A stretch of DNA of 38,145 bases from Nakamurella silvestris (GTDB taxonomy: Bacteria > Actinomycetota > Actinomycetes > Mycobacteriales > Nakamurellaceae), in NCBI GenBank assembly GCA_003576535.1, contig QXCQ01000211.1, positions 26,829 through 64,973 on the forward strand, read 5' to 3'. Position 1 is the stretch's first letter; every line of letters begins with the position of its first letter. The notes under the pieces are model-generated. The model had not been told where the DNA came from. It ran no database searches and saw nothing but the letters and a program-made list of their open reading frames with translations. Below, one piece after another: positions 23,604-32,014 of the stretch. A program made the position numbers and the translations under genes.

Positions 23604-24172
23604 CAGGGCGACTTCCGGTGTCGGGCTGGCGGTCTCACCCGCTCGGGGCGGGGCCAGAGGACCCAGGTGACGAGCGCACTGACCGCGACGGTGGTGCCGA
23701 CCATCACCCAGCGGTTGGAGATCGAGGTCATGACGTTCGCCATTCCCGGGACCGACCACATCACGATCCGGACGTGGTCGACGGTGTACGGGTTGATGTC
23801 CGCCACCGGATTCGCATCCCCCTTCAAGGTGAGGATGCGTTGGGAGCCGGTCCCCGGCTCGATCGAGACGACCCGGTGGGTGACGGGCAGTTTCCCGGGT
23901 CGGTCGACCGTCACCACATCCCCGACTTCCACGTCGGTGGCGGGGATCTCGCGGACCACGGCCAAGGAGCCGGCCGGGATGGTCGGCGACATGGATCCGG
24001 TTTTGAACATGATCAGGGTGATGTGGAAGAAGAACGCACAGGCGACGAGGACGATGCACAGGGCCCCGCCGGCGGCGGCCACGTTGAGGAGGGTGTTGCG
24101 CACCGCCGACCCGATCCGCCTGTCGGGGGCGGCAGGCGGATCGGGCGGTGCTTGAAGGAGAGTGGATGTCAT
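23603..24172 (-). CDS. SipW-like type I signal peptidase
   Basis: 189 residues. TM1 is at about 31-56. The nucleophile is S60 in KTGSMSPTIPAGS, and the general base position is H99 in VTHRVVSIEP: the Ser-His form typical of SipW and eukaryotic/archaeal signal peptidases, instead of the Ser-Lys of LepB. LKGDANPVADINPY (D119) is the third conserved box, and a C-terminal TM (about 160-178) gives the two-helix SipW topology. It cleaves special leaders of TasA-like proteins, here very likely those of the two genes just upstream. ATG 24172 is 6 bp after the previous stop. The gene is central in a five-gene operon. Confidence 0.92.
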   Translation of the reverse strand: MTSTLLQAPPDPPAAPDRRIGSAVRNTLLNVAAAGGALCIVLVACAFFFHITLIMFKTGSMSPTIPAGSLAVVREIPATDVEVGDVVTVDRPGKLPVTHRVVSIEPGTGSQRILTLKGDANPVADINPYTVDHVRIVMWSVPGMANVMTSISNRWVMVGTTVAVSALVTWVLWPRPERVRPPARHRKSP

Positions 24173-24178
24173 GTGCCC

Positions 24179-24841
24179 CTACAGGTTCGAGGTGGCGATC
24201 AACTGCCAGACGGCGGTCAGGCTCTGGCCCTGCAGTGTGTTCGCCGCCCCGGTCGGCAGGGTCACCTCGAAGCAGTACTGGGTTGCGGCGGCCTGGCCCG
24301 GCCCCGGACTCGCCAGTACAGGGAGGGCTGTGCTGCCGGCCGTCAGCAGTGGCGCGGGTGTGTTGAAACTGCCGACGATGTAGGTGGCACCGTTGACGAA
24401 GAGCGCGGATGTGCAGGTGCCGGAGGCGTAGGTGACCACCCGCACGGTGAGGGCAGCCGCCAGGGCGGCGTTGTTCTGCGTGGGGGCCTGCAAGGCCACG
24501 GTGCCCGCGATGGAACCGATCTTGGTGCGGATCGCCAGTGGCGCGTAGCGGACCGTTCCCGGTGACATCCCGGTCGCGGCAAAGGACATCGTCGCGCCCG
24601 GGGACACGGCATTGTCGTTCCAGGCAACCCCTTCGTTGACCGACGACTGGGTGTCGAAGGTGCTGGTGCTGAAGGTGCCCTGGGCGAACTCGTTGTCCGT
24701 CCACGCCGCCATCGTCACAGCCACGCCGATGCCGAGAACAAGTCCTCCGGCGAGCAAGGCCTTGGTTTTGGTCCTGATCGACCTCGGGACGCGCCGCCCC
24801 CGCGGCGCGTCCCCGGCGATCGGCCGGCTGTGTCTGCCCAT
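24179..24841 (-). CDS. SipW-dependent exported TasA-like protein, second copy
   Basis: 220 residues. After a basic 26-residue n-region comes the leader core TKALLAGGLVLGIGVAVTMAAWTDNEFAQGTFSTSTFD, the alternate signal pattern of SipW substrates, where processing occurs around AAW. The mature region is beta-rich, with repeated Ala/Thr/Gly strands and two cysteines (SGTCTS, TQYCFEV), probably disulfide-bonded after export. It shares the whole leader plan and the late cysteine strand with the upstream gene, so the two are paralogues. ATG 24841 is 14 bp after the upstream stop, with GGAG only three bases before the start. Likely a surface fibre or pseudopilus-like subunit. Confidence 0.87.
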   Translation of the reverse strand: MGRHSRPIAGDAPRGRRVPRSIRTKTKALLAGGLVLGIGVAVTMAAWTDNEFAQGTFSTSTFDTQSSVNEGVAWNDNAVSPGATMSFAATGMSPGTVRYAPLAIRTKIGSIAGTVALQAPTQNNAALAAALTVRVVTYASGTCTSALFVNGATYIVGSFNTPAPLLTAGSTALPVLASPGPGQAAATQYCFEVTLPTGAANTLQGQSLTAVWQLIATSNL

Positions 24842-24855
24842 CAGCTCCTACTTCG

Positions 24856-25458
24856 TCAGGATTGAGATACCGCGTTGAATTCCCAGGTGACCGAGCCGGT
24901 CTGACTCTGGGTCAGTCCGACACCCGCGGTGACCTTGAAGCACAGGTTGACCGTGACACCGGGGTCGGTGGCCGTTGCTCCCTTGGTGACGGCGAACGAG
25001 GTCGCCGCCGGGGTCGAGGTGATGGCGGTGCCGGCCGGAACCAGCTCGTCCCCGGCGGTCCCCAGGGTGCAACCCCAGGCGGTGGGCTGCACGATCTCGT
25101 AGGTGAGGCCGGTCAGGACGCCGGTGGTGGCACTGGTGGTCAGCGAGACCAGGGCGTCGTTGGTGGTGCCGACCGCGAGTCGGACCGCGAACGGGGCGTA
25201 GACGATGTCTCCCGGGGCCAGGTTGGCCGGGTTGACCGCGAAGACCAGGGCGGCGCCGGGAGCGGTGGGGTGGTCGGCGAAGTCGGTGCCGTTCGTCTGA
25301 CTTCCCTCGAGGTTGAACTTGCCGGATGCGAAGGTTCCGGTGGCGAATTCCGAATCGTTCCAGGCGGCGAGGGTGATTGCGGTTCCGAGACCGAGGACGA
25401 GTCCGCCGGCCAGTAACGCTCGAATTCTGCCTTTTCTGGACATGGTGCGACTGCTCAT
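24856..25458 (-). CDS. SipW-dependent exported TasA-like protein, first gene of the operon
   Basis: 200 residues. The leader RIRALLAGGLVLGLGTAITLAAWNDSEFATGTFASGKFNLEGS closely follows Bacillus TasA (WAAFND...ATFASGTLDL), identifying a SipW-cognate leader. The mature domain is an Ala/Thr/Val-rich beta sandwich with a disulfide candidate (WGCTLG, NLCFKV). In B. subtilis TasA forms biofilm fibres; in actinomycetes the role of this family is not established. ATG 25458 is chosen since AAGGAG lies 7 nt upstream; MSRKGR at 25443 is a less likely start. It heads the operon, with a 796-bp gene-free region upstream. Confidence 0.88.
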   Translation of the reverse strand: MSSRTMSRKGRIRALLAGGLVLGLGTAITLAAWNDSEFATGTFASGKFNLEGSQTNGTDFADHPTAPGAALVFAVNPANLAPGDIVYAPFAVRLAVGTTNDALVSLTTSATTGVLTGLTYEIVQPTAWGCTLGTAGDELVPAGTAITSTPAATSFAVTKGATATDPGVTVNLCFKVTAGVGLTQSQTGSVTWEFNAVSQS

Positions 25459-25618
25459 GGGACCACTCCTTGTGGTGGGTGTCGGGGGTCGAACAACACG
25501 GCCCCTCCAAGTAGTTCGCCGAGCAGATTGAGGAATTCGGTCGAGTGCCGGATCGGTGTGCCGGTAGGAAGTGTCGGATTCAAGTTGTGGATTGACGTAT
25601 CGGTTTCAAAAGAATTGA

Positions 25619-25732
25619 AGCCCCACCCGTTATGCCCTGATTGAGGTGCTGATCACAATCATCTGCTCGGCCATTGGAATGGTTGCATCTCGCTGGTCAG
25701 CGACGATACCCCCTGAAAGGCTGAACAAATAG
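25619..25732 (+). pseudogene. Possible relic of a type IV pilin-like N-terminus
   Basis: Between stops at 25616 and 25730 one frame reads RYALIEVLITIICSAIGMVA, resembling the conserved prepilin start FTLIEVLIxIAIIG followed by a hydrophobic helix. There is no proper start codon and no pilin body. It could be decayed or accidental. Confidence 0.2.
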
Positions 25733-26203
25733 ATACAGTTCGAACTATCGCCGTGGGTGGACGAGTGATACCTACAGGGTGATGGGCTGATCGGACCGGG
25801 TACTACCTTCGGGGTCCGTCGACTACCTGGGGTACCCGGGCAGGCGTCCTTCCGCGTGGCGATCGGTGTCCGGCGTCCGCACGGGGCCGATCGCCCGGTC
25901 CGCGGGTGCGGCTTCTGGTCGCCCCGTGATCACCTCACAGTCACGTGCCGCGGCGTGACAAATCCTTTTGGGCGTTATGTCCGTTTGCCTGCACGGCATG
26001 ACCGGGCGTCGCCGCGGCAGGTCGGCGCTGTTCAGCGGAGCGTGAGCTGTCGTCGGGGTCTCATCGTTCGGGTGCACGCGGATTCAACCCGCGTGAGTGC
26101 GCCGATGCACCCCGGAAATCGGGGTCCGAGGGTCCGGACGGCGGCAGACACGCCCTGACCTCGCCCTCCTGCGCAGCCGACGTCCGCTGTCGCCGGTGCC
26201 CCC

Positions 26204-26209
26204 TACTAT
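26204..26209 (+). promoter_or_regulatory. Candidate -10 box for the helicase gene
   Basis: TACTAT, a good TANNNT match in an otherwise GC-rich stretch, 45 bp before GTG 26255. It would give a 5' leader of roughly 39 nt that includes the weak Shine-Dalgarno AGGGG. No clear -35 element. Confidence 0.4.
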
Positions 26210-26254
26210 CCGAGGTGGTCAACGGATCGACGGTACTGACGGCAGGGGCTGGTT

Positions 26255-29200
26255 GTGAAAAGGGAATACGGGACGACGAGCGACGCCCCCGGGGAGGACG
26301 TCCGCTCGCTGACGCTCCAGTTGATCGACTTCCTGGCGGCCTACGACGCCCAGCGTTCGGTGCCGGTGCGTGACATCGCCGAGTACGGCCTCTTCCGGCT
26401 GCAGCGCGAGGCCCTTCCGGTCCATCCGGCGGTCGCCGTGCACCCGTCCGACGACCGCTGGCTGACGGTGGAGTTCCTGGACCTGCCGCCGGCCCCCGAG
26501 GTTCCGGAAGGTGTGCGCGAGTTCCTGGTCAACGGCTCCGCCGTCGTCGCTGTGGACGAACCCCGGATCATCGCCATGCCCGCAGAATTCGCCGATCATC
26601 TCGACGGGGCCGATGCGGTCGACGGTGACGAGGTCGATCCCGCGGGGAACGGTTCCGACGTCGAGGCGGTTGCGCCCCGGGTGGCCGCACGGGAGGGCAA
26701 CGAACTGCTTCTCGGTGTCAACCCCGCCGACCTCGATTTCGAGAAGGCCGCCGTCCCGACCGATGCGGCGACCGCGGAGGCGGATCGGTCGGCCCTGGCG
26801 CTGGCCCGGCGGGAACAGCTGTGGCAGGAGCGCACCGAACCCGCACGGGTCTGGATCGAGGAGGGGTGGCGTCCGTGGGCCGACCAGTGGCGGCTGGTCT
26901 CGGCGGTGAAGTCCTTGCACCGCAGTCTGTTCGAGCAACGGGAGCGGTTGCTGGCCGACCGGGACTCGGTAGAGCTGGTCTGGGGGTTCGGTCGCCTGCA
27001 CTGGACGGTGGAGGGGGCGCGGATCGAACACCCGCTCGTCACGGTCCCGGTGGAGATCGAGGTGGCCGAGCGCAGTGAACTGATCTACCTGCGTCCTTCC
27101 GGTGCCCCCGAGGTGGAGAACCGCTTCCTGCAGGGGGTGGCGATCCATGACCGCGCGGGCCACACGGCGGTGCGCAATTCCATCGATGCCGATGGCGTCG
27201 ACCCGTGGTTCGAGGAGGATTTCGGGGCACTGATCACCCGGATCGTCCGGGCCGTCGACGACGAGGGGGTGGTCGTTGAGACCGGTGCGGCCCGGCCGGA
27301 CCACGCCTGGGCCGACCTGGGCTGGACCCTGTTCCTGCGTCGGCGGGTGCCGCAGATGCAGGAATTCCTCGAGGCCATGCGCGCCCTGTACCGGGAGGAC
27401 GAGCAGTCGATCCCGCCGCCGCTGCGTGCGGTGATCAGTCGACCGGATACGGCTGCCGACGGTTCGGACCTCGCCGCGGACCCGGACGGCCCGGAGGACG
27501 GGCGGGCGGCCCATGAGCCCATGTTGTTGCCCCTGGCGACCAACGAGGAGCAGCAGCGCATCCTGGAGAGCGTCAGCACCGGGGTCACGGTCCAGGGGCC
27601 GCCGGGAACCGGGAAGTCACACACCATCGCCAACCTGATCAGCCACTACGTCGCCTATGGCAAGCGGGTGCTGGTGGTGGCCGAGAAGGAACAGGCCCTG
27701 CGGGTCCTGGCCGAGAAGGTGCCGTCGGGCATCCGCGAGCTGACCGTCTCCGTGCTCGGATCGGACGAGGAGGGCCGCCGGAAGCTCGAGAGTTCGATCA
27801 TGCAGATCCAGACGAAGGTGTCCGGGGTCGACAAGAAGCACAGCGACTCGCTGATCACCCGGCTCACCGCCGAGCTCGACAGCGTCGACCGGGCGTTCGC
27901 CTCGACCACCACGGACATGTTGCGGGCTCGCAGGGCCGAGACGGTCCAACTGGCCGGCGACTGGCTGGCCGGGACCTCCCCCACCCCGCAGACGGCGGCG
28001 ACGTGGCTGGCCGCGAACGCCCACCTGAATTACGTCACCGACCACCTGGTCCCCGAGCTGTCCGCGCCGCTGGGGGTCGCCGAACTCGACGAGTTCATCA
28101 CCCTGGTCGGTGCGGTGGGGGCCGAACGCTCGGACCGGTCCGGCCTCGACCTGCCACTGCTGGAGGACCTGCCGACGGCCGGTGACCTGTCGGCGGACCT
28201 GGAGCGTGCCGCGGCGCTGCGGGAGGCCGCGGAACGGGCCCGACGATCGGCCGGGGACATCTCGGTCGGGGACACCAGCGCGCCCGGCGAGGTCCGCCGG
28301 CTCGTCGAGGACCTGGAAGCCGAACGTCACTGGCTCGGGGAGGTCGGCGGTTCCTGGCAGCAGCGGGTGCTCGGGCACCTCCGGGATCCGTTGCACGGCC
28401 GGGAATGGATCAGCTTCCGGGACGAGGTGCGGTCCCTTCGTGAGACGGCGATGACGGTGCGGGCACCGCTGCGGGCACACCAGATCGAGGTGATCGGAAT
28501 CCCTGGGCCGACCTTTGCGGAGGACCTGGCGGAGGCCGGGACCCGGCTCGCCGAATCGGGTCGGCTCGGGGTGTTCGCCCGGGATGCCAAACGCGCGGTG
28601 GAACTGTGCCGGGTCGACGGCCAGGTGCCGACAACGGCGGCGCAGGTGCAGCTGTGCCGTGATTGGATCCGGCTGGCCGAGATCCGTCAACGGCTGATGA
28701 CGATCTGGACCAACCAGATGGGTGCGGTCGGGGCCCCGATGTTGGCCGGACTGCCGGAGGAAGCGGCAGCGCTCGGGCTGACGGATCTGGACCGGGTGCT
28801 GGCCGCAGTTGAACGGTGGCAACAGCTGTCGGTCCGGCTCACCGCCTTCGGCGGGCCGCCCGACACCGTGCTCGCCACGACCGAGGGCCTGGACGGTGCC
28901 CTGGGCTGGTGTGCGGATCTGCTGGCCCGGCAGGAACTTTCGTCCATCTCGCAGGCCGCGGCGGATCTGCGGTCGGAGTTGGTGGCCGGGGCTGCGGGGG
29001 AGAACGCGTCACCCTTGTGGTCGGAACTGGCAGAGGCCTTGCAGCACAACGACACCGCGCGGTGGGCCGCACTGCGGGAGCAGGTGGCGGAGCTGGCCGG
29101 GATCGCCCCGGCGGGCAGGCGGCTGCGAGAGCTGCGGGATCGACTCGCGGCCGTGGCACCGATGTGGACCAGGCGTGTTCTCGCCGATGTCGCGGCCGCG

Positions 29201-31777
29201 GGTTCGCCCGAGGACCTGCCGGCCGCGTGGCAATGGCGTCAGCTCGAGGGCTGGGTGCAGGGCACCACCGCGCTGCCTGCCCCGGGCATCCTGCAGGCCC
29301 GTCTGGAGGAACTCGCCGAGGAACGCCGCCGGACGGTGACCTCCCTGGTGACGGAACGGGCCTGGCGGCAACTCGCGGACAACCTCGGCGCGACCGAGCG
29401 GATGGCCCTGCAGTCCTACATCAAGGCGATGGCCCGGTACGGCAAGACCGGCGGAAAATTCGCCCAGCGCTGGATCAACGAGATGCGGGAGGCCCTGGAC
29501 GAGTCGAAAACGGCTGTGCCCGTGTGGATCATGCCCACGGCCAGGGCGATCGCCAGTTTCCGGCCCGCCGCCGTTCCGCCGTTCGACGTGCTGATCATCG
29601 ACGAGGCCTCGCAGATCGGTTTCGAGGCCCTGCCGCTGCTGTCCCTGGCGAAATCGGCGATCGTGGTCGGGGACGACAAACAGACCAGCCCGGAGAACGT
29701 CGGCCTGAACCGTCAACAGGTGTTCGACCTGATGGACGGATACCTGATGCGGGTGCCGAAGTACCGGACCCTGTTCGACCCGGACAACAGCCTGTACGAC
29801 CTGGCGATCCAGAAGTTCGCCGCACCCGTGATGCTGACCGAGCACTTCCGTTCGCTGCCGGAGATCATCGCCTTCTCCAACACCCACGCCTACGACAACC
29901 GGATCGTGCCGCTGCGGGACCAACCGCCGCGGCCGGGGTGGACCCCGCTCGGGCTCGTCCGGGTGCGGGACGGGTACCGGCGCGGGGATGTGAACGAACC
30001 GGAGGCCGAGCAGGTCGTCGAACTGATCGCCCGGCTGTGCGTCGACCCCGATTACGACGGGATGACCTTCGGGGTGATCGCGTTGGTGGGAACCGCTCAG
30101 GCCAAACGGATCTGGGAGCTGCTGTACGACCGGCTCGGGCCGGAGGTGATGGAGGCCCGGCGCATCCGCTGCGGTGAGCCGGCGAACTTCCAGGGGGATG
30201 AACGGGACGTCATGGTGCTGTCGACCGTCGTCGCCCACGATCCGCAGAACCCGGGTGGCCGGTTCGGTGCGATGACCGGACTCGCCCAGCTGCGCCGGAT
30301 GAACGTCGCCGCCTCCCGGGCGCGGAACCAGATGTGGGTGGTGACCTCGGTGGACCCGGAAGCACTGCCCAACGGTGACCTGCGGGCCGCGCTGATCCGG
30401 CACTGCGAGGACCCCGGCGTCCTGGCCACGACCCAGGAGAACCTGGAGCAGGCCTGCGAGTCGGACTTCGAGAAACGGGTGCTGAACAGGTTGCTCGCCA
30501 GGGGATATCGCTCGATCAAGGTGCAGCAGGTGGTCGGCCGGTACCGGCTCGACATCGTGGTGGAGGGACCGAGCGGGCGGCTGGCCATCGAATGTGACGG
30601 CGACCGCTGGCACGGGGAGGACGTCTGGCATGCGGACCGGTCCCGCCAGCAGGTGCTCGAACGTGCCGGGTGGACCTTCGAGCGGATCCGCGGGTCGGCC
30701 TTCTACCGGGATCCGGAACAGGCGATGGAGCCGGTCTGGGCGCACCTGGACAAGCTCGGGATCCCCACGGGCGACGAGTGGATGGCCACCACCCGGCGGA
30801 GCCAGGTGTTCGAGGTGTCCGGGGACGCTGGGGCCGATCTGGCCGGGGACGCGGGGGCCGATCTGGCTGGGCCCGATCTCGCTGAGGCCGATCTGGCTGG
30901 GGTCGAGGTTCCCGGGGCCGGCGGTTCGGTCGGTCCCGATGGGCCGAAGACGTTCGTGGAGTGGGAGGAACCCGCGCCTGCGGAGCCGGGCGATGTGGAG
31001 TCGCCCGACGACCTGGACGCGGAGTTCGCCGCGCTGGTGACGTCGATGGAACCGGCCGAGGCATGGCCGATGATCGAAGGAGGGGCCGCCGCGGGGGAGT
31101 CGGCGACGTCCGTGGATCCAGCGGAACCGGACCGGTCAGCGGATCCGCAGGCGGAGCCGGCCGTGGGCGTCGAGCCGCTGCTGCCCCCTTTTCAGATCGC
31201 CGAGTCCTCGGGCCTGTTCGCCGCCTCCACCAAACCGGCCAGGTCCCGTCATGCGGCCCCGCCGGAACCGGAGCCGTACCGCATCTGGGAGCGCCAGGTG
31301 CTGCCGGCGGTGGACACCGCCGGGAGCGGGGAGATCATCGAGGGCCTGGTCGACATCGTGACGTCGGAGGGACCGATCTACGCGCGCAGAGCGTTCCAGC
31401 TGTACGTGCGGGCGACCGGCAAGGAGAAGGTCGGCACCGAGATCAGGCGCATCCTCAGTGCGGTGACCGGCAGGGCGGTGCGGTCGTCGGCCCTGATGCG
31501 GTTGGCCGACGGCGCTGCGGACGCGGCGGAGTGGGTCCTGTACCTGCCCGACCAGGAACCGGTGCAACTGCGCGAGCTGGGCCCGCGTGATCTCTACGAT
31601 GTGCCGCACAGCGAGATCCAGCTGCTGGTCGCCGAACTCGGTCTGGACTGGGAGGGCGGTCCGGCCGAGGTCGAGGCCGTCAAACGTGCGGTGCTGGGGG
31701 CCTTCGGGCTGAAGAACCTGACCGCGAAGGCGAGCCATTACCTGGACCGGACGAGGTTGTACCGCTGGGAGGTCTGA
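26255..31777 (+). CDS. Very large SF1 helicase with Vsr/DUF559-like nuclease and DUF3320-like C-terminal domain
   Basis: 1840 residues. An N-terminal part (1-420) without recognised motifs leads into the helicase core: LATNEEQQRIL, Walker A GPPGTGKS (448-455), a long helical insertion (500-1080), IIDEAS (1114-1119), VVGDDKQ, EHFRS (1196-1200) and VAASRARN (motif VI, R1355/R1357), an arrangement typical of COG1112/DNA2-like enzymes. A PD-(D/E)xK domain follows, with D1433 (YRLDIVVEG) and E1446-C-D1448-G plus RSRQQVLERAGWTFERIRGSAFY, as in Vsr/DUF559 endonucleases. Next is an acidic disordered linker (about 1515-1650) with ADLAG repeats, and a winged-helix/DUF3320-like end (about 1675-1840). 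Such fusions occur among phage-defence helicases, but no partner gene is adjacent. GTG 26255 with AGGGG upstream. An R1 repeat follows the stop. Confidence 0.9.
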   Translation: MKREYGTTSDAPGEDVRSLTLQLIDFLAAYDAQRSVPVRDIAEYGLFRLQREALPVHPAVAVHPSDDRWLTVEFLDLPPAPEVPEGVREFLVNGSAVVAVDEPRIIAMPAEFADHLDGADAVDGDEVDPAGNGSDVEAVAPRVAAREGNELLLGVNPADLDFEKAAVPTDAATAEADRSALALARREQLWQERTEPARVWIEEGWRPWADQWRLVSAVKSLHRSLFEQRERLLADRDSVELVWGFGRLHWTVEGARIEHPLVTVPVEIEVAERSELIYLRPSGAPEVENRFLQGVAIHDRAGHTAVRNSIDADGVDPWFEEDFGALITRIVRAVDDEGVVVETGAARPDHAWADLGWTLFLRRRVPQMQEFLEAMRALYREDEQSIPPPLRAVISRPDTAADGSDLAADPDGPEDGRAAHEPMLLPLATNEEQQRILESVSTGVTVQGPPGTGKSHTIANLISHYVAYGKRVLVVAEKEQALRVLAEKVPSGIRELTVSVLGSDEEGRRKLESSIMQIQTKVSGVDKKHSDSLITRLTAELDSVDRAFASTTTDMLRARRAETVQLAGDWLAGTSPTPQTAATWLAANAHLNYVTDHLVPELSAPLGVAELDEFITLVGAVGAERSDRSGLDLPLLEDLPTAGDLSADLERAAALREAAERARRSAGDISVGDTSAPGEVRRLVEDLEAERHWLGEVGGSWQQRVLGHLRDPLHGREWISFRDEVRSLRETAMTVRAPLRAHQIEVIGIPGPTFAEDLAEAGTRLAESGRLGVFARDAKRAVELCRVDGQVPTTAAQVQLCRDWIRLAEIRQRLMTIWTNQMGAVGAPMLAGLPEEAAALGLTDLDRVLAAVERWQQLSVRLTAFGGPPDTVLATTEGLDGALGWCADLLARQELSSISQAAADLRSELVAGAAGENASPLWSELAEALQHNDTARWAALREQVAELAGIAPAGRRLRELRDRLAAVAPMWTRRVLADVAAAGSPEDLPAAWQWRQLEGWVQGTTALPAPGILQARLEELAEERRRTVTSLVTERAWRQLADNLGATERMALQSYIKAMARYGKTGGKFAQRWINEMREALDESKTAVPVWIMPTARAIASFRPAAVPPFDVLIIDEASQIGFEALPLLSLAKSAIVVGDDKQTSPENVGLNRQQVFDLMDGYLMRVPKYRTLFDPDNSLYDLAIQKFAAPVMLTEHFRSLPEIIAFSNTHAYDNRIVPLRDQPPRPGWTPLGLVRVRDGYRRGDVNEPEAEQVVELIARLCVDPDYDGMTFGVIALVGTAQAKRIWELLYDRLGPEVMEARRIRCGEPANFQGDERDVMVLSTVVAHDPQNPGGRFGAMTGLAQLRRMNVAASRARNQMWVVTSVDPEALPNGDLRAALIRHCEDPGVLATTQENLEQACESDFEKRVLNRLLARGYRSIKVQQVVGRYRLDIVVEGPSGRLAIECDGDRWHGEDVWHADRSRQQVLERAGWTFERIRGSAFYRDPEQAMEPVWAHLDKLGIPTGDEWMATTRRSQVFEVSGDAGADLAGDAGADLAGPDLAEADLAGVEVPGAGGSVGPDGPKTFVEWEEPAPAEPGDVESPDDLDAEFAALVTSMEPAEAWPMIEGGAAAGESATSVDPAEPDRSADPQAEPAVGVEPLLPPFQIAESSGLFAASTKPARSRHAAPPEPEPYRIWERQVLPAVDTAGSGEIIEGLVDIVTSEGPIYARRAFQLYVRATGKEKVGTEIRRILSAVTGRAVRSSALMRLADGAADAAEWVLYLPDQEPVQLRELGPRDLYDVPHSEIQLLVAELGLDWEGGPAEVEAVKRAVLGAFGLKNLTAKASHYLDRTRLYRWEV

Positions 31778-31792
31778 CGAACCATCCATCCT

Positions 31793-31844
31793 GCGGTGGG
31801 ATATGCGCAGATGAGAGCGTTCACAACTGCGCATATCCCGCCGC
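31793..31844. repeat. Dispersed inverted repeat R1, copy E
   Basis: Arms GCGGTGGGATATGCGCAG (31793-31810) and CTGCGCATATCCCGCCGC (31827-31844) pair over 18 bp with one T-G wobble. Flanks CATCCT and GCGATG extend it to 31787-31850. It begins 15 bp after the helicase stop and is followed by R2. Confidence 0.92.
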
Positions 31845-31888
31845 GCGATGGGGCACACCCGGGCGCGCCCGGCCGTTCCCGCCCTCCT

Positions 31889-31957
31889 GTTCCCGCGCGC
31901 GTTGTTGCTCCTCGCGCACGTAATTTCGCGCGCGAGGACGAACATCGTGCGCGGGAA
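31889..31957. repeat. Second inverted repeat R2, copy 2
   Basis: Shares most positions with the copy at 1316-1385: GTTCCCGCGC, GTTGTTGCTCCTCGCGCAC, TCGCGCGCGAG and GTGCGCGGGAA are identical blocks. The outer arms pair with one wobble. It starts 44 nt after R1 copy E; the intervening bases differ from those at the other locus. Confidence 0.85.
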
Positions 31958-32014
31958 GAAGGGGCCAGATCGGGGTCTGGTGCTCGGCGGTGCTCACCTG
32001 GCAGGATTCGCCCC

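Larger units (their letters stand above)
25459..26254. other. Gene-poor spacer between the SipW operon and the helicase gene
   Basis: About 800 bp without a convincing gene. The first 350 bp (25459-25800) is markedly AT-richer than the rest of the window and should hold the operon promoter on the minus strand. Further on lie hairpins CACGCGG-ATTCAAC-CCGCGTG (26075-26095) and ACCCCG-GAAAT-CGGGGT (26109-26125). ORFs of 84 and 100 codons here lack Shine-Dalgarno sites and family motifs. Confidence 0.6.

Noticed and set aside
25823-26158. Small ORFs of 84 and 100 codons on opposite strands before the helicase
   Set aside because: They overlap each other, lack Shine-Dalgarno sites and recognisable motifs, and have many Arg/Pro codons typical of noncoding GC-rich frames.
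29009-30745. A 578-codon minus-strand ORF inside the helicase gene
   Set aside because: Low-complexity Pro/Arg/His translation without motifs; the plus-strand helicase motifs cover the same bases.
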